The notes below the pieces were generated by a model. It did not search any database. It saw only the letters and a program-made list of their open reading frames with translations, and had not been told where the DNA came from. Shown here piece after piece: positions 29,271 to 38,688 of a DNA stretch of 64,000 bases (position 1 is its first letter; every line of letters starts with the position of its first letter). Both the position numbers and the translations under genes were made by a program. The DNA is taken from contig JAUJNR010000002.1 in the NCBI GenBank assembly GCA_030448055.1, positions 827,882-891,881 on the forward strand. Reading direction: 5' to 3'. This stretch comes from Pyrinomonadaceae bacterium. Lineage in GTDB: Bacteria > Acidobacteriota > Blastocatellia > Pyrinomonadales > Pyrinomonadaceae.

Positions 29271-30437
29271 TTAAACAACAACTTCTAATTCTCGGTGATT
29301 AACCAGAACTTCCTCCGTGTCTGCCGGCTCCAATTTCAAAGATTCTTTCAATGCACGAATAGCGACTTCGAGCTGCTCTTTATCCGGCTCTTGCGTCGTG
29401 ATGTTTTGCAGCCAAAGTCCGGGAATCGTCATAAATTTGAAAATCGCCCCTGATTCTTTTTTCGCCGCGTAACGAATTATTTCATACGAAAGCCCGGCAA
29501 CGAGCGGCATCAGAGCGATTCGCACGACTAAGTTCAACCACAACGTGTCGAATTTGATTACCGAAAACAAAACGATGGCGACGAGCATCACGACCATCAA
29601 AAACGACGTTCCGCAACGCGGATGCTGCCGTCGTTGCTGCGCGGCGTTCGTAGGCGTTAAGTCCAAATCTTTTTCCCAAGTGAAAACGGTTTTGTGTTCC
29701 GCGCCGTGATATTCAAACACGCGGCGGATGTCTTTGAGATACGACATCGAAAAAATCATTGTCACGAAAAACAACATTCGCACCAGACCGTCAATCAAGT
29801 TGAATGCAATCCATGAATCGGGTTTGACTTCCCAAACATAGACTTTAAGGGTTTGCCACCAAGCCGCGTCCGCTAAAATCGCCGGTGACTGAGCCCAACC
29901 GAGCCAGATAAACAAAACATTCGTCAGCACGAGCGGCGCGACGATGAACAGCAGCACGTTGAAAAAGAGCGCGAAAATTATCGAGCCGACCGCGCCCGCC
30001 GCTTGCGACGGTTTTTTCATTGCGGCTTTTTCGGGCATCGTAATTTTTACCGGCGCTTTCGTAAAATTTTCGTCCGCTGTGCCGTCGGCTAAAACCGCTT
30101 GCGTTTCTGTAATTTTTGATTTTTCCTGCGCTTCCATATCGCTGTGCGCGACTTCCGCCGAGAAATTCAACGCCTTGATTCCCAAAGCCATTGATTGAAT
30201 CAATGTCGCGCCGCCGCGAAGGACAGGCAGATTCAGCCATTTGTGTTTGTCGCTCCACTTCGGCAGAACTTCTGAAGTATGCACGATTGAGCCGTCCGCT
30301 TTGCGGCAGGCAATCGCGTAAGCCGTCGGCGTGCGCATCATCACGCCTTCCATTACGGCTTGTCCGCCGACGATTAAATCTTTTTGCAGACCGAGAAAAA
30401 GATTTAGGAATTTGATTTTTCGATTGTTGTTTTTCAT
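29271..30437 (-). CDS. DUF1385 domain-containing membrane protein
   Basis: [41 protein letters not shown]; multiple hydrophobic segments. Confidence 0.9.
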   Translation of the reverse strand: MKNNNRKIKFLNLFLGLQKDLIVGGQAVMEGVMMRTPTAYAIACRKADGSIVHTSEVLPKWSDKHKWLNLPVLRGGATLIQSMALGIKALNFSAEVAHSDMEAQEKSKITETQAVLADGTADENFTKAPVKITMPEKAAMKKPSQAAGAVGSIIFALFFNVLLFIVAPLVLTNVLFIWLGWAQSPAILADAAWWQTLKVYVWEVKPDSWIAFNLIDGLVRMLFFVTMIFSMSYLKDIRRVFEYHGAEHKTVFTWEKDLDLTPTNAAQQRRQHPRCGTSFLMVVMLVAIVLFSVIKFDTLWLNLVVRIALMPLVAGLSYEIIRYAAKKESGAIFKFMTIPGLWLQNITTQEPDKEQLEVAIRALKESLKLEPADTEEVLVNHRELEVVV

Positions 30438-30627
30438 AGATTTTAATCTGAATTTGAACTTACAACTAAAGATGTCTAATCGTCGGCAAATCCAAAACAA
30501 AAATAACGCCGACTCTTTTTAGCCTTTCGCCTCCGGCGTAAAAATTTTACGGCAAGAGCGAGCGGCGCGCGAAAAGCGTCGGCGTTAGATTCTAATCGGC
30601 TAATACTGATGACTTAACGTAATCAAT

Positions 30628-30849
30628 TTATTTTTCGGCTTGCGCCGCGCCGCCGCGGGCGTAGCGTTTGTTAAAGCGGTCAACGCGACCGGCGGTGTCA
30701 ACTAATTTTTGTTTGCCGGTAAAAAACGGATGACATTCCGAGCAGATTTCGATGCTCAAATCCTTGCCCGTCGAACGGGTTTGAAAACTGTTGCCGCAGG
30801 CGCAGGTGACGGTTATATCTTGATAATTTGGATGAATTTCAGGTTTCAT
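30628..30849 (-). CDS. rpmE: 50S ribosomal protein L31
   Basis: [63 protein letters not shown]. Confidence 0.97.
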   Translation of the reverse strand: MKPEIHPNYQDITVTCACGNSFQTRSTGKDLSIEICSECHPFFTGKQKLVDTAGRVDRFNKRYARGGAAQAEK

Positions 30850-30939
30850 TTTTTAAATGGTCTCCTATGATTTTTAATTTACTTAGAATTTCGCGCCCAA
30901 AACGCAATCTGTAATAATAAGTGTCTTTCAGATGAAAAA

Positions 30940-32109
30940 TCAAGTCAGAAGGTTTTCCAACCGCTGCTGCCGGATGCCGTAGAATTCTTTTATTGATTTT
31001 ATTTGCCCGTTTAATTTCTCGGCGTCAATTTTTTTCTCGTGTCTCGTGCCGACAATCATATTGTTTTTCGGCGTGTGTTCGGTCGAGACGAATTCAAAAA
31101 GTTTTGTCGCGTAACCGCTTCGTTCCAAAAGCAGCGAGCGCAGACCGTCGGTGACGGTTTCGGCTTCGCGTTCGAGCATTACGCCGTGCCGCAAAATCCC
31201 GCTTAAAAATTCGGGCGCCCGCATTTGCGGGCGAATTTCCTGATGACAGCACGGCGCGACGACGATTAAATTCGCTTTTGCCTGAATGCCTTTAAAGATT
31301 GCATCGTCGGTCGCCGTATTGCAGGCGTGGAGCGCGATTAAAACGTCAACGTCTTCAAGCGCGTAATCGCCGATCCAGCCGTGAACGAACCGCAAGTTTT
31401 CAAATTCGCATGCCTTGGCGATGTCGTTATCAATCGAGACGAGTTCCGCTTTCGTGTCAACGCCGGTGATGTTCGCGTCAATGCCGCGCGTGTTGACAAA
31501 GTAATCGTAAGCGGCAAAGGTCAGATAGCCTTTGCCCGAACCCATGTCAACGATGTTCAATGCGCGGCGGTCGGCGAGCGGCGATTTGTCAATTAAACTT
31601 CCCAAGGTTTCGACGAATTTATTGATTTGCCGCCATTTGTCCTGCTGCTTATCACGGATTTCGCCTTTGTCAGTCGTGATGCCGAGCGCCTTTAAATAAA
31701 AACTATTTTGATTAACGAGCGTTTGTTTATCGCGGTCGTGCGCGATTTCCGGCTTGGTTTTGAAAGTCGGTTTGGCGATGTTCAGGCGGGATTTTCCTCG
31801 TTTGCCGATGTCGAGCTGAAAGTCGTTTTCAAGCGTGAACAAATGACCGCTGAAAAAATCCGCGCCGAGCGATTCTCTGATTTTGGCAGCGCCTTCTTCG
31901 AGGTCGAAATTTTTCGCCGTGTCGCGCGTGTCCTGGCGGAACAGAAAAAAAAGCCGCACGCCGCGTTTGGTTTCGACCAGTCGAACTAATAATTTTTGCA
32001 AATGCGCGTCGTTTCCGCGATAATTGCCCAAAGTCATTTTGACAAAAGTTTCTGCCTGCAAACTGCGGGCGAATTCGCCGACGAATTTTTCGATATTTTC
32101 CATTGACAT
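30940..32109 (-). CDS. Class I SAM-dependent methyltransferase
   Basis: LNIVDMGSGKGYLTFAAYDYF; VDVLIALHACNTATDDAI; VVAPCCHQEI. Confidence 0.85.
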   Translation of the reverse strand: MSMENIEKFVGEFARSLQAETFVKMTLGNYRGNDAHLQKLLVRLVETKRGVRLFFLFRQDTRDTAKNFDLEEGAAKIRESLGADFFSGHLFTLENDFQLDIGKRGKSRLNIAKPTFKTKPEIAHDRDKQTLVNQNSFYLKALGITTDKGEIRDKQQDKWRQINKFVETLGSLIDKSPLADRRALNIVDMGSGKGYLTFAAYDYFVNTRGIDANITGVDTKAELVSIDNDIAKACEFENLRFVHGWIGDYALEDVDVLIALHACNTATDDAIFKGIQAKANLIVVAPCCHQEIRPQMRAPEFLSGILRHGVMLEREAETVTDGLRSLLLERSGYATKLFEFVSTEHTPKNNMIVGTRHEKKIDAEKLNGQIKSIKEFYGIRQQRLENLLT

Positions 32110-32123
32110 AGGTTAAATACATT

Positions 32124-32215
32124 TTAACGCAAAGGCGCCGCAGACGCAGAGGCGCAAAGAAAAACGCTTTCTAAAAACTTTGCGACTTTGCGATTTTGCG
32201 TGTTTGCGTTAAAAA
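32124..32215. repeat. Word-type inverted repeat (word ~ acgcaaaggcgc)
   Basis: aacgcaaaggcgccgcagacgcagaggcgcaaag ... ctttgcgactttgcgattttgcgtgtttgcgtt. Confidence 0.8.
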
Positions 32216-32231
32216 TCCTGGAAACAGCAAG

Positions 32232-32696
32232 ATGGATACGATTAAAAAAGAAGATTTTCTGAAAGACGTTTTACTCATTTTACGTGAAACTTTTGAAGGT
32301 TCGCCTGAAGGCGAAGGCAGCGCGTATCTCGACCGAGGCGTGGGCGTTTTCACAACGCTCGACGCGCTTTCGGCAGAAGAGGTTTCGCGCCGAATTAACG
32401 GAACCACGATTGCCGCGCACACCGAACATTTCAAGTTTTATCTCGACCGTCTATGCGAGTTTATTAAAGGCAGAACCGAAGCGGTCAACTGGGAACAAAG
32501 CTGGTTAATCGAGGAAGTCAACGAAACCGAATGGAACGCTCTGCGCGGCGTCGTCCGTAAAGCCTACGAAAATGTTTTGCGGACGTTCGCCGAAGTTGAA
32601 ACGTGGAATCAAGACAACATCGGCGACGCGGTGGTGATTATCGCGCACACGGCATATCATTTAGGCGCCATACGACAGATGGCGAAAAACGTTTGA
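32232..32696 (+). CDS. DinB-like hypothetical protein
   Basis: 155 aa from the internal Met; helical, [17 protein letters not shown] resembles the DinB C-terminal His motif. Confidence 0.6.
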   Translation: MDTIKKEDFLKDVLLILRETFEGSPEGEGSAYLDRGVGVFTTLDALSAEEVSRRINGTTIAAHTEHFKFYLDRLCEFIKGRTEAVNWEQSWLIEEVNETEWNALRGVVRKAYENVLRTFAEVETWNQDNIGDAVVIIAHTAYHLGAIRQMAKNV

Positions 32697-32712
32697 AAAG
32701 AATTTAAAATTT

Positions 32713-33129
32713 ATGAACAATTTATTTCATTTAGCTTTTCCCGTAAAAGATTTGGAAGAATCCCGCCGTTTTTACGGCGAAGTTTTAGGCTGCGAAGAAG
32801 GCAGAAGTTCCGCCGAATGGATTGATTTCAATTTATTCGGGCATCAAATCGTCGCGCATCTCGCGCCAGACGCCGCCGGCGTGCGGCATCGAAACGAAGT
32901 TGACGCCGACCATGTTCCGATTCCGCATTTCGGCATCGTTCTGGAGATGGAAAATTTCAAAGCCTTCGCCCAACGCCTGCAAATTAAAGGCGTGGAATTT
33001 ATCATCGAACCGAAAATCCGTTTTGCGGGCGAGACGGGTGAACAGGCGACGATGTTTTTTCTCGACCCGAGCGGCAACGCGCTCGAATTTAAAGGCTTCG
33101 CGGACTTTTCGCAAGTTTTTGCGAAGTAA
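32713..33129 (+). CDS. VOC family (glyoxalase-like) protein
   Basis: [45 protein letters not shown]. Confidence 0.9.
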   Translation: MNNLFHLAFPVKDLEESRRFYGEVLGCEEGRSSAEWIDFNLFGHQIVAHLAPDAAGVRHRNEVDADHVPIPHFGIVLEMENFKAFAQRLQIKGVEFIIEPKIRFAGETGEQATMFFLDPSGNALEFKGFADFSQVFAK

Positions 33130-33182
33130 TTCTAGCCACAGAGCGCACAGATAAACACAGAGAAAGGCGAAAGAATCTTTAA

Positions 33183-33915
33183 GGGTCATGACTAGCAGAA
33201 AAGTAAATTACAATACTTAAAGCTAGTAATGACAGACAGTTATAAACTTTACATACGCGCTCGAATTTCACGCGCTAAATTCCGTCAAATCTTGCGGCTT
33301 TTTGCCCTTGATTTGACCGCTTCTCAGACGGCAGAATTAACCAATCTGAATCGCAATACGGTCAATCGCTATCTGACATTGGTTCGTTCTTTGATTGCCA
33401 ATTTCTGCGAACTTGAATCGCCTTTTTCCGGCGCGGTCGAACTTGATGAATCTTACTTCGGCTCGCGCCATCGAAAAGGCAAGCGTGGTCGCGGAGCGGA
33501 AAACAAACACATCGTTTTTGGTATCTACAAACGTAACGGGCGTGTCTATACCGAGATTGTCAAAAACGTCCAAGCCAAGACTTTACAGCGAATTATCAAA
33601 GGCAAAGTAAGCTTTGATTCAACTGTTTATACTGATGGCTTCCGTTCCTACGATTCAATTGTTCACCTCGGTTATCAGAAACACTTTCGCATTTATCACC
33701 AGGAAAGTTATGGCAAAGGTGATGTCCATATCAACGGTATCGAAGGCTTCTGGGGATATGCTAAAGTGCGGCTCGTTAAGTTTCGGGGCGTATCAAAGAA
33801 CACTTTCTACTTGCACTTGAAAGAGTGCGAGTTTAGATTTAATTATCGCAATAATGACTTGTATGAAATCTTGCTGAAAATTACCAGGCAAATCATTTTC
33901 TGCTAGTCATGACCC
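33183..33915 (+). mobile_element. IS1595-type insertion sequence, copy 2
   Basis: Same TIRs as copy 1; 8 bp TSD atctttaa at 33175-33182 and 33916-33923; opposite orientation to copy 1. Confidence 0.95.
33229..33906 (+). CDS. IS1595 family transposase
   Basis: 225 aa identical to the copy at 22526..23203. Confidence 0.93.
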   Translation: MTDSYKLYIRARISRAKFRQILRLFALDLTASQTAELTNLNRNTVNRYLTLVRSLIANFCELESPFSGAVELDESYFGSRHRKGKRGRGAENKHIVFGIYKRNGRVYTEIVKNVQAKTLQRIIKGKVSFDSTVYTDGFRSYDSIVHLGYQKHFRIYHQESYGKGDVHINGIEGFWGYAKVRLVKFRGVSKNTFYLHLKECEFRFNYRNNDLYEILLKITRQIIFC

Positions 33916-33966
33916 ATCTTTAAAGTTCTCTCTGTGAACTCCGTGTCCTCTGTGGCTAAACTTTTT

Positions 33967-35118
33967 ATGAAAAAAGCGGAAATCGTGATCATCGGGGGCG
34001 GCGTAATCGGCGCGAGCGTCGCGTATCATTTAACGGAGCGCGGCGCGAAAGACGTTTTGATTTTGGAGAGAGAAAATCAACAAGGTTTGGGTTCGACCGG
34101 CAAGGCAACGGGCGGCGTTCGCGCTCAATTTGAAACCGACATCAATATCAAAATGTCGCTCTATTCGCTCGACTTTTTCCAAAATTGGGATTTCGATTGC
34201 GGTTACGAACCACGCGGCTATCTGTTTTTTGCGACTGACGAAAAGCAATTTGATTATTTGCGCCGAAACGTCGAAAAGCAGAAATCGCTCGGCGTGAAGG
34301 CGGTCGAGATTGTTGACACGCCCGCGATTTCCGAAATTGTCAAAGGCTTAAACTGCGCGGATATTGTCGGTGGCGCATTCGGCGCAAAAGACAGTTTTAT
34401 CAATCCGCTGGCGGTGATGCGTGGTTTTACGGAACTGGCGACGGCGAGAGGCGCGAAAATTGAAACGGAAACACAGGTTACGGCAATCGAAACGCGCAGC
34501 GGAAAAATTGTCGGCGTTAAAACCGACAAAGGAAAAATAGAATGCGAAAAAGTCGTTTTGTGTTCAGGCGCGTGGGCGAAAAGTTTGGCGAAAACGGCGG
34601 GCGTTGATTTGCCGGTTGAGCCGCAAAAGCGTCAAATCGTGTGGGCGAAAAGCGAAACTGATTTACCGGCGAATTTGCCGATGGTAGTAGATTTAGGCAG
34701 CGGTTTTCATTTTCGCCCGGCGAAGGATTCGCGCGATGAAATTTTGTTTGCTTATCCAGACGCGGATGAAAAACCGGGCTTTGATACGAATTTCGACGAA
34801 GCGTTCGTCGCCAAAGTTTACGAGCGGGCGAAATACCGCGCCTCGTTTTTAGCCGAAACGAGCATCGTCAGAGAAAAATGCCGCGCCGGACTTTACGAAA
34901 ACACGCCAGACCATCACGCGATTATCGGCGACTGCGAAATAGAAGGTTTGTATTTTTGCACCGGCTTCAGCGGTCACGGCGTAATGCACTCGCCCGCTGC
35001 GGGTAGAGCGGCGGCGGAAATCGTTCTGGACGGCGCGGCGAGTTTTTTGGATGTTTCGTGTTTGAGTTTGGAAAGATTTGCGGTGGGCGAATTGCTTCAC
35101 GAAACGGCTTTCATCTGA
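33967..35118 (+). CDS. FAD-dependent oxidoreductase (DadA/sarcosine oxidase-like)
   Basis: MKKAEIVIIGGGVIGASVAYHLTERGAKDVLILERE; YFCTGFSGHGVMHSPAAG. Confidence 0.9.
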   Translation: MKKAEIVIIGGGVIGASVAYHLTERGAKDVLILERENQQGLGSTGKATGGVRAQFETDINIKMSLYSLDFFQNWDFDCGYEPRGYLFFATDEKQFDYLRRNVEKQKSLGVKAVEIVDTPAISEIVKGLNCADIVGGAFGAKDSFINPLAVMRGFTELATARGAKIETETQVTAIETRSGKIVGVKTDKGKIECEKVVLCSGAWAKSLAKTAGVDLPVEPQKRQIVWAKSETDLPANLPMVVDLGSGFHFRPAKDSRDEILFAYPDADEKPGFDTNFDEAFVAKVYERAKYRASFLAETSIVREKCRAGLYENTPDHHAIIGDCEIEGLYFCTGFSGHGVMHSPAAGRAAAEIVLDGAASFLDVSCLSLERFAVGELLHETAFI

Positions 35119-35171
35119 AACTCATCCGCAGAATTCGACGTAATAATCGAAAAATTATTAAAGAGCAAATT

Positions 35172-36428
35172 ATGCTGAAAACAGTTTTTATTGTTATCGG
35201 AGTTTTGATTTCTTTACTCGCGCTGGGCATCGTCTCTTTTCTCGCCTATCGTTATTACGGCAACCGGAACGTCAAAGACACGAAAAATTTAGAGGAAATC
35301 GTTGGCAGAGTCGGCGACGGCTACGTCGGCAAAAACGGCAACGTCGGATTAGTCGTCGGAGTCGTCAGAGGCGACCGCGTTTTCATCAAAGGCTTCGGAA
35401 AAAAGACCAAAGAAGGCGCCGACGCACCGGACGCGCAAACGATTTACGAATTGGCTTCAATCGGAAAAATTTTCACCGCGTCGGCGGCGCAAATTCTCTC
35501 CGAACGCGGCGAAATATCCTTTGACGATTCAATTGACAAATATCTAAGTCCGACGGTTAAAATTTGCGAAAAAGCGAAAAACATTACGCTCCGACAATTG
35601 GCGACGCATACGTCGGGGTTGCCGTCGTTTCCCGAAAGTTTCGGAGCGAAAATCAAAGACGAACTTAATCCTTACAAAGATTTGACCGTCCGAGACCTTT
35701 ATGATTATCTTGAGACCTGCGAAAATTTCGGCGCGGTGGGAAGTTTCGATTATTCAAATTTGGGAATGGGCGTTCTGGGTCATATTCTGGAATTAAAAAC
35801 GGGCAAATCTTACGAAACAATCGTCAAAGATGAAATCATCAACCGTTTGGAGATGAAAAATACGACGATAACTTTGAGCGCGGAGCAGCGGGAATTGTTG
35901 GCGCAAGGTTACAACGAACAGGGAAATCCGAACCCGGTTTGGGAAGACGCGGTGTTGACCGGCGCGGGTTCGTTTCTCTCGAACGCGGAAGATATGACAA
36001 AATTTATCCGCGCGAATTTTGATGCGAGCCACAGCGAGATTTCCGACTCGCTGCTCAAAACTCACGCCAGACAGCCGGGCGGCGAAACGGGTTTGGGCTG
36101 GCATTATTATTCGAGGTTTTACGCCGTGCTGACCGATGAGGAAGATGTCATTTGGCACAACGGCGGCGCAGGCGGCTACGCGAGCTTTATAGCGATTAAC
36201 AAAAAAACGAAAAGCGGCGTAATTGTTCTCTCAAACACGACCGACGACGTGACGATGCTTGGGACGCGGCTCAACTTTGCGGCAAGAAATATCTCTTTTT
36301 CCGACGAGAATAACTTTTATGAAAACAGCTTTAATTCATCATCCGATTTTCCAAAAACACGACACCGGAATCGGGCATCCCGAAACGCCGCACCGTTACG
36401 AAATCGTGATGAATGCACTCAAAAATGA
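35172..36428 (+). CDS. Serine hydrolase (beta-lactamase/class C-like); C-terminal ~37 codons overlap the next gene
   Basis: ELASIGKIFTASAAQIL (SxxK), FDYSNLGMGVLG (YxN), WHNGGAGGYASF (HxG). Confidence 0.85.
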   Translation: MLKTVFIVIGVLISLLALGIVSFLAYRYYGNRNVKDTKNLEEIVGRVGDGYVGKNGNVGLVVGVVRGDRVFIKGFGKKTKEGADAPDAQTIYELASIGKIFTASAAQILSERGEISFDDSIDKYLSPTVKICEKAKNITLRQLATHTSGLPSFPESFGAKIKDELNPYKDLTVRDLYDYLETCENFGAVGSFDYSNLGMGVLGHILELKTGKSYETIVKDEIINRLEMKNTTITLSAEQRELLAQGYNEQGNPNPVWEDAVLTGAGSFLSNAEDMTKFIRANFDASHSEISDSLLKTHARQPGGETGLGWHYYSRFYAVLTDEEDVIWHNGGAGGYASFIAINKKTKSGVIVLSNTTDDVTMLGTRLNFAARNISFSDENNFYENSFNSSSDFPKTRHRNRASRNAAPLRNRDECTQK

Positions 36429-37266
36429 CGCGAAACTTTGGGAAAGTTTGATTGAAATAACGCCCGAACAGGCTTCAAAAGGTTTGATTCAAGCCGCGCA
36501 CACGAAGGAACATTTCAAGCGCGTTGAAGGCGCGTTTGAAAACGGATTGGAGCGGCTCGATGCCGACACAATTGTTTCAATGAACTCGTTTGACGCCGCG
36601 CTTTACGGCGCGGGCGGCGCGTGCCGCGCGGTTGAAGCGATAATGAGCGGAGAAGCCGACAACGCTTTCGTAGCGGTTCGTCCGCCTGGGCATCACGCAA
36701 CGGCGGAATCCGCGATGGGTTTTTGTTTGTTTAATAACGTCGCGGTGGCGGCGCGTTACGCGCAGAACGCTTACAAAGAAATCGAGCGCGTGGCAATCGT
36801 TGACTGGGACGTGCATCACGGCAACGGGACGCAGGGGATTTTTTACGACGATCCGACGGTTTTTTTCTTTTCGCAGCATCAATATCCGTGGTATCCGGGA
36901 AGCGGCTCGCGCGGCGAAACCGGATTCGGACGCGGCAGGGATTTTACACTGAACATTCCGACCAAAGCCAGAACTCCGGCAAACGAACACAAGCGGATGT
37001 TTGAAAACGCGCTCGGCGATATTCGTCGAAACTTCCAGCCGGATTTGATTTTTATTTCCGCCGGTTTCGACGCGCACGAAGCCGACCCGCTCGGGCAATT
37101 GAAACTGCTCGATACGGATTTCATCGAAATGACGAAAACGGTTAAACAATGGGCGAACGAGGTTTGCGCGGGCAGAATCGTCTCGTGTCTCGAAGGCGGT
37201 TATAATCTCGAAACCTTGGGCGCGACGGTTGCCGATCACGTCACGGAATTAAGCGCGAATTCATAA
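36319..37266 (+). CDS. Histone deacetylase-family (arginase/deacetylase fold) protein
   Basis: MKTALIHHPIFQKHDTGIGHPETPHRYE; RPPGHHATAESAMGFCLFNNVAVAARYA; VDWDVHHGNGTQGIFYDDPTVFFFSQHQYPWYPGSG. Confidence 0.95.
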   Translation: MKTALIHHPIFQKHDTGIGHPETPHRYEIVMNALKNDAKLWESLIEITPEQASKGLIQAAHTKEHFKRVEGAFENGLERLDADTIVSMNSFDAALYGAGGACRAVEAIMSGEADNAFVAVRPPGHHATAESAMGFCLFNNVAVAARYAQNAYKEIERVAIVDWDVHHGNGTQGIFYDDPTVFFFSQHQYPWYPGSGSRGETGFGRGRDFTLNIPTKARTPANEHKRMFENALGDIRRNFQPDLIFISAGFDAHEADPLGQLKLLDTDFIEMTKTVKQWANEVCAGRIVSCLEGGYNLETLGATVADHVTELSANS

Positions 37267-37343
37267 AATTTCGGTTATGAGCTCGCCCGATTTGTGATAC
37301 ACTTTTCGACAAAGAACTTGCCGCCAGATGAGGAGAAAAAACA

Positions 37344-37628
37344 ATGCCGGATTTGGAAATGTCGTGCGTGCAGTGTAAAGACGTTTTTCTTTACACTGAA
37401 AAAGAACAGGGAATTTTTTATCAGCGGAATATGCCGCCGCCGCAGCGATGTCCGAAATGCCGTTCGAAAAAAGCGGCGACGAGGAGCGCCGACGCTCCCG
37501 CGCGCTTTGATATTGTCTGCGACCACTGCGGCAAACACGACCATGTGCCGTTTCAACCGAAAGTCGGACGCTCGGTTTTGTGCAAAGACTGCCATCAGGC
37601 AAATAAATCGCGCGTCAGATTCGCGTAA
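37344..37628 (+). CDS. Small zinc-ribbon protein (two CxxC pairs per ribbon)
   Basis: MSCVQCKDVFLYT..CPKCRSKK..IVCDHCGKHDHVPFQPKVGRSVLCKDCHQ. Confidence 0.8.
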   Translation: MPDLEMSCVQCKDVFLYTEKEQGIFYQRNMPPPQRCPKCRSKKAATRSADAPARFDIVCDHCGKHDHVPFQPKVGRSVLCKDCHQANKSRVRFA

Positions 37629-37633
37629 AGAAA

Positions 37634-37717
37634 TTAGCTACAGAGAATACAGAGAGAATACAAGAATTAAAAGGGTTTTATGATTTAACTCTCTGTAAAC
37701 TTTCTGCGCTCTGTGGC
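37634..37717. repeat. Word-type inverted repeat (word ~ tacagagaatacagag)
   Basis: tagctacagagaatacagagagaatac ... ctctctgtaaactttctgcgctctgtggc. Confidence 0.7.
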
Positions 37718-37725
37718 AAAAGATC

Positions 37726-38520
37726 ATGAGTTTCGAAACCGTCAAATACGAATTAAACGAAACGGTGGCGATTGTTACGATGAATCGCCCCGAAGCGTTG
37801 AATGCGCTCTCGCTGCAATTGACAAAAGATTTGCGTTCGGCGTTTGAACGGGCGATTTCCGACAAAGCGCGAGCCGTCGTTTTAACCGGCGAAGGACGCG
37901 CATTCTGTTCGGGCGGCGATTTGCGCGAAATGCGGCAGATGTGGCAAAAAGAAGGCAGAATCGAAGCGTTTTTGGAAGAACCGTTGAAGGAGTTGCATGA
38001 CGTGATTCAGTTGATTCGGGAAACGCCGATTCCGTTCGCCGCCGCCGTGCAGGGCGTGTGCGCGGGCGCGGGAACAAACTTTGCGCTGGCGTGCGATTTG
38101 ATCTTCGCGGCTTCGACGGCGACGTTTAACGAAGCGTTTGTGCGAATCGGTTTGTCGCCCGATTGCGGCGGAAGTTTCTTTCTGCCGAGAGCGGTGGGCG
38201 AAAAACTGGCGGCGGAACTTTTTATGACGGGCGAAACTTTATCGGCGGAAAGAGCGTTACAGACGGGTATGATAAATCGCGTTACGACGGCTGAAAATCT
38301 AATGAGTGAAACTTTGCAAATGGCGAAAAAACTCGCGCTTGCTCCGACCGGCTCAGTCGGGCGCATCAAGCAGATGCTCAACCGGAGTTTCTCAAACGAT
38401 TTGCCGCAGCAACTTGAATTAGAACACAAACTGCAAATCGAATCCGGCAAATCGAATGACTTTAAAGAAGGCGTCACGGCGTTTTTTGAAAAACGTCATC
38501 CGAATTTTACAGGCAGTTGA
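37726..38520 (+). CDS. Enoyl-CoA hydratase/isomerase family protein
   Basis: MNRPEALNALSLQLTKDL; GRAFCSGGDLREM; AGAGTNFALACDLIFAASTATFNEAFVRIGLSPDCGGSFFLPR. Confidence 0.93.
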   Translation: MSFETVKYELNETVAIVTMNRPEALNALSLQLTKDLRSAFERAISDKARAVVLTGEGRAFCSGGDLREMRQMWQKEGRIEAFLEEPLKELHDVIQLIRETPIPFAAAVQGVCAGAGTNFALACDLIFAASTATFNEAFVRIGLSPDCGGSFFLPRAVGEKLAAELFMTGETLSAERALQTGMINRVTTAENLMSETLQMAKKLALAPTGSVGRIKQMLNRSFSNDLPQQLELEHKLQIESGKSNDFKEGVTAFFEKRHPNFTGS

Positions 38521-38545
38521 TAAATTTTTATTGTTTATGGTTGAA

Positions 38546-38577
38546 AGCCGTCGGGTTTCAAACCTGACGGCTTTTTT
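38546..38577 (+). terminator. Intrinsic terminator
   Basis: agccgtcgggttt-c-aaacctgacggct followed by ttttt. Confidence 0.8.
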
Positions 38578-38582
38578 GGTTT

Positions 38583-38685
38583 AGTCCTTCGTCCTTCGTC
38601 CTTTGTCCTTCGCCGGTTGAACTTAAATTGAGTTCTCGATTTTCACTCAACGTGCGAAGGACAAAGGACGAAGGACAAAGGACGA
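38583..38685. repeat. Word-type inverted repeat (word ~ gtccttcgtccttt)
   Basis: agtccttcgtccttcgtcctttgtccttcg - ccggttga... - cgaaggacaaaggacgaaggacaaaggacg. Confidence 0.9.
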
Positions 38686-38688
38686 ATT

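Larger units (their letters stand above)
33133..33958. repeat. Word-type inverted repeat (word ~ ccacagaggacacag), split by IS1595 copy 2
   Basis: tagccacagagcgcacagataaacacagagaa ... [IS] ... ttctctctgtgaactccgtgtcctctgtggcta. Confidence 0.8.

Noticed and set aside
22517-33915. Composite transposon formed by the two IS1595 copies
   Set aside because: Each copy has its own distinct 8 bp target duplication and the interior holds core genes (prfA, rpmE), indicating independent insertions rather than a mobilised unit.
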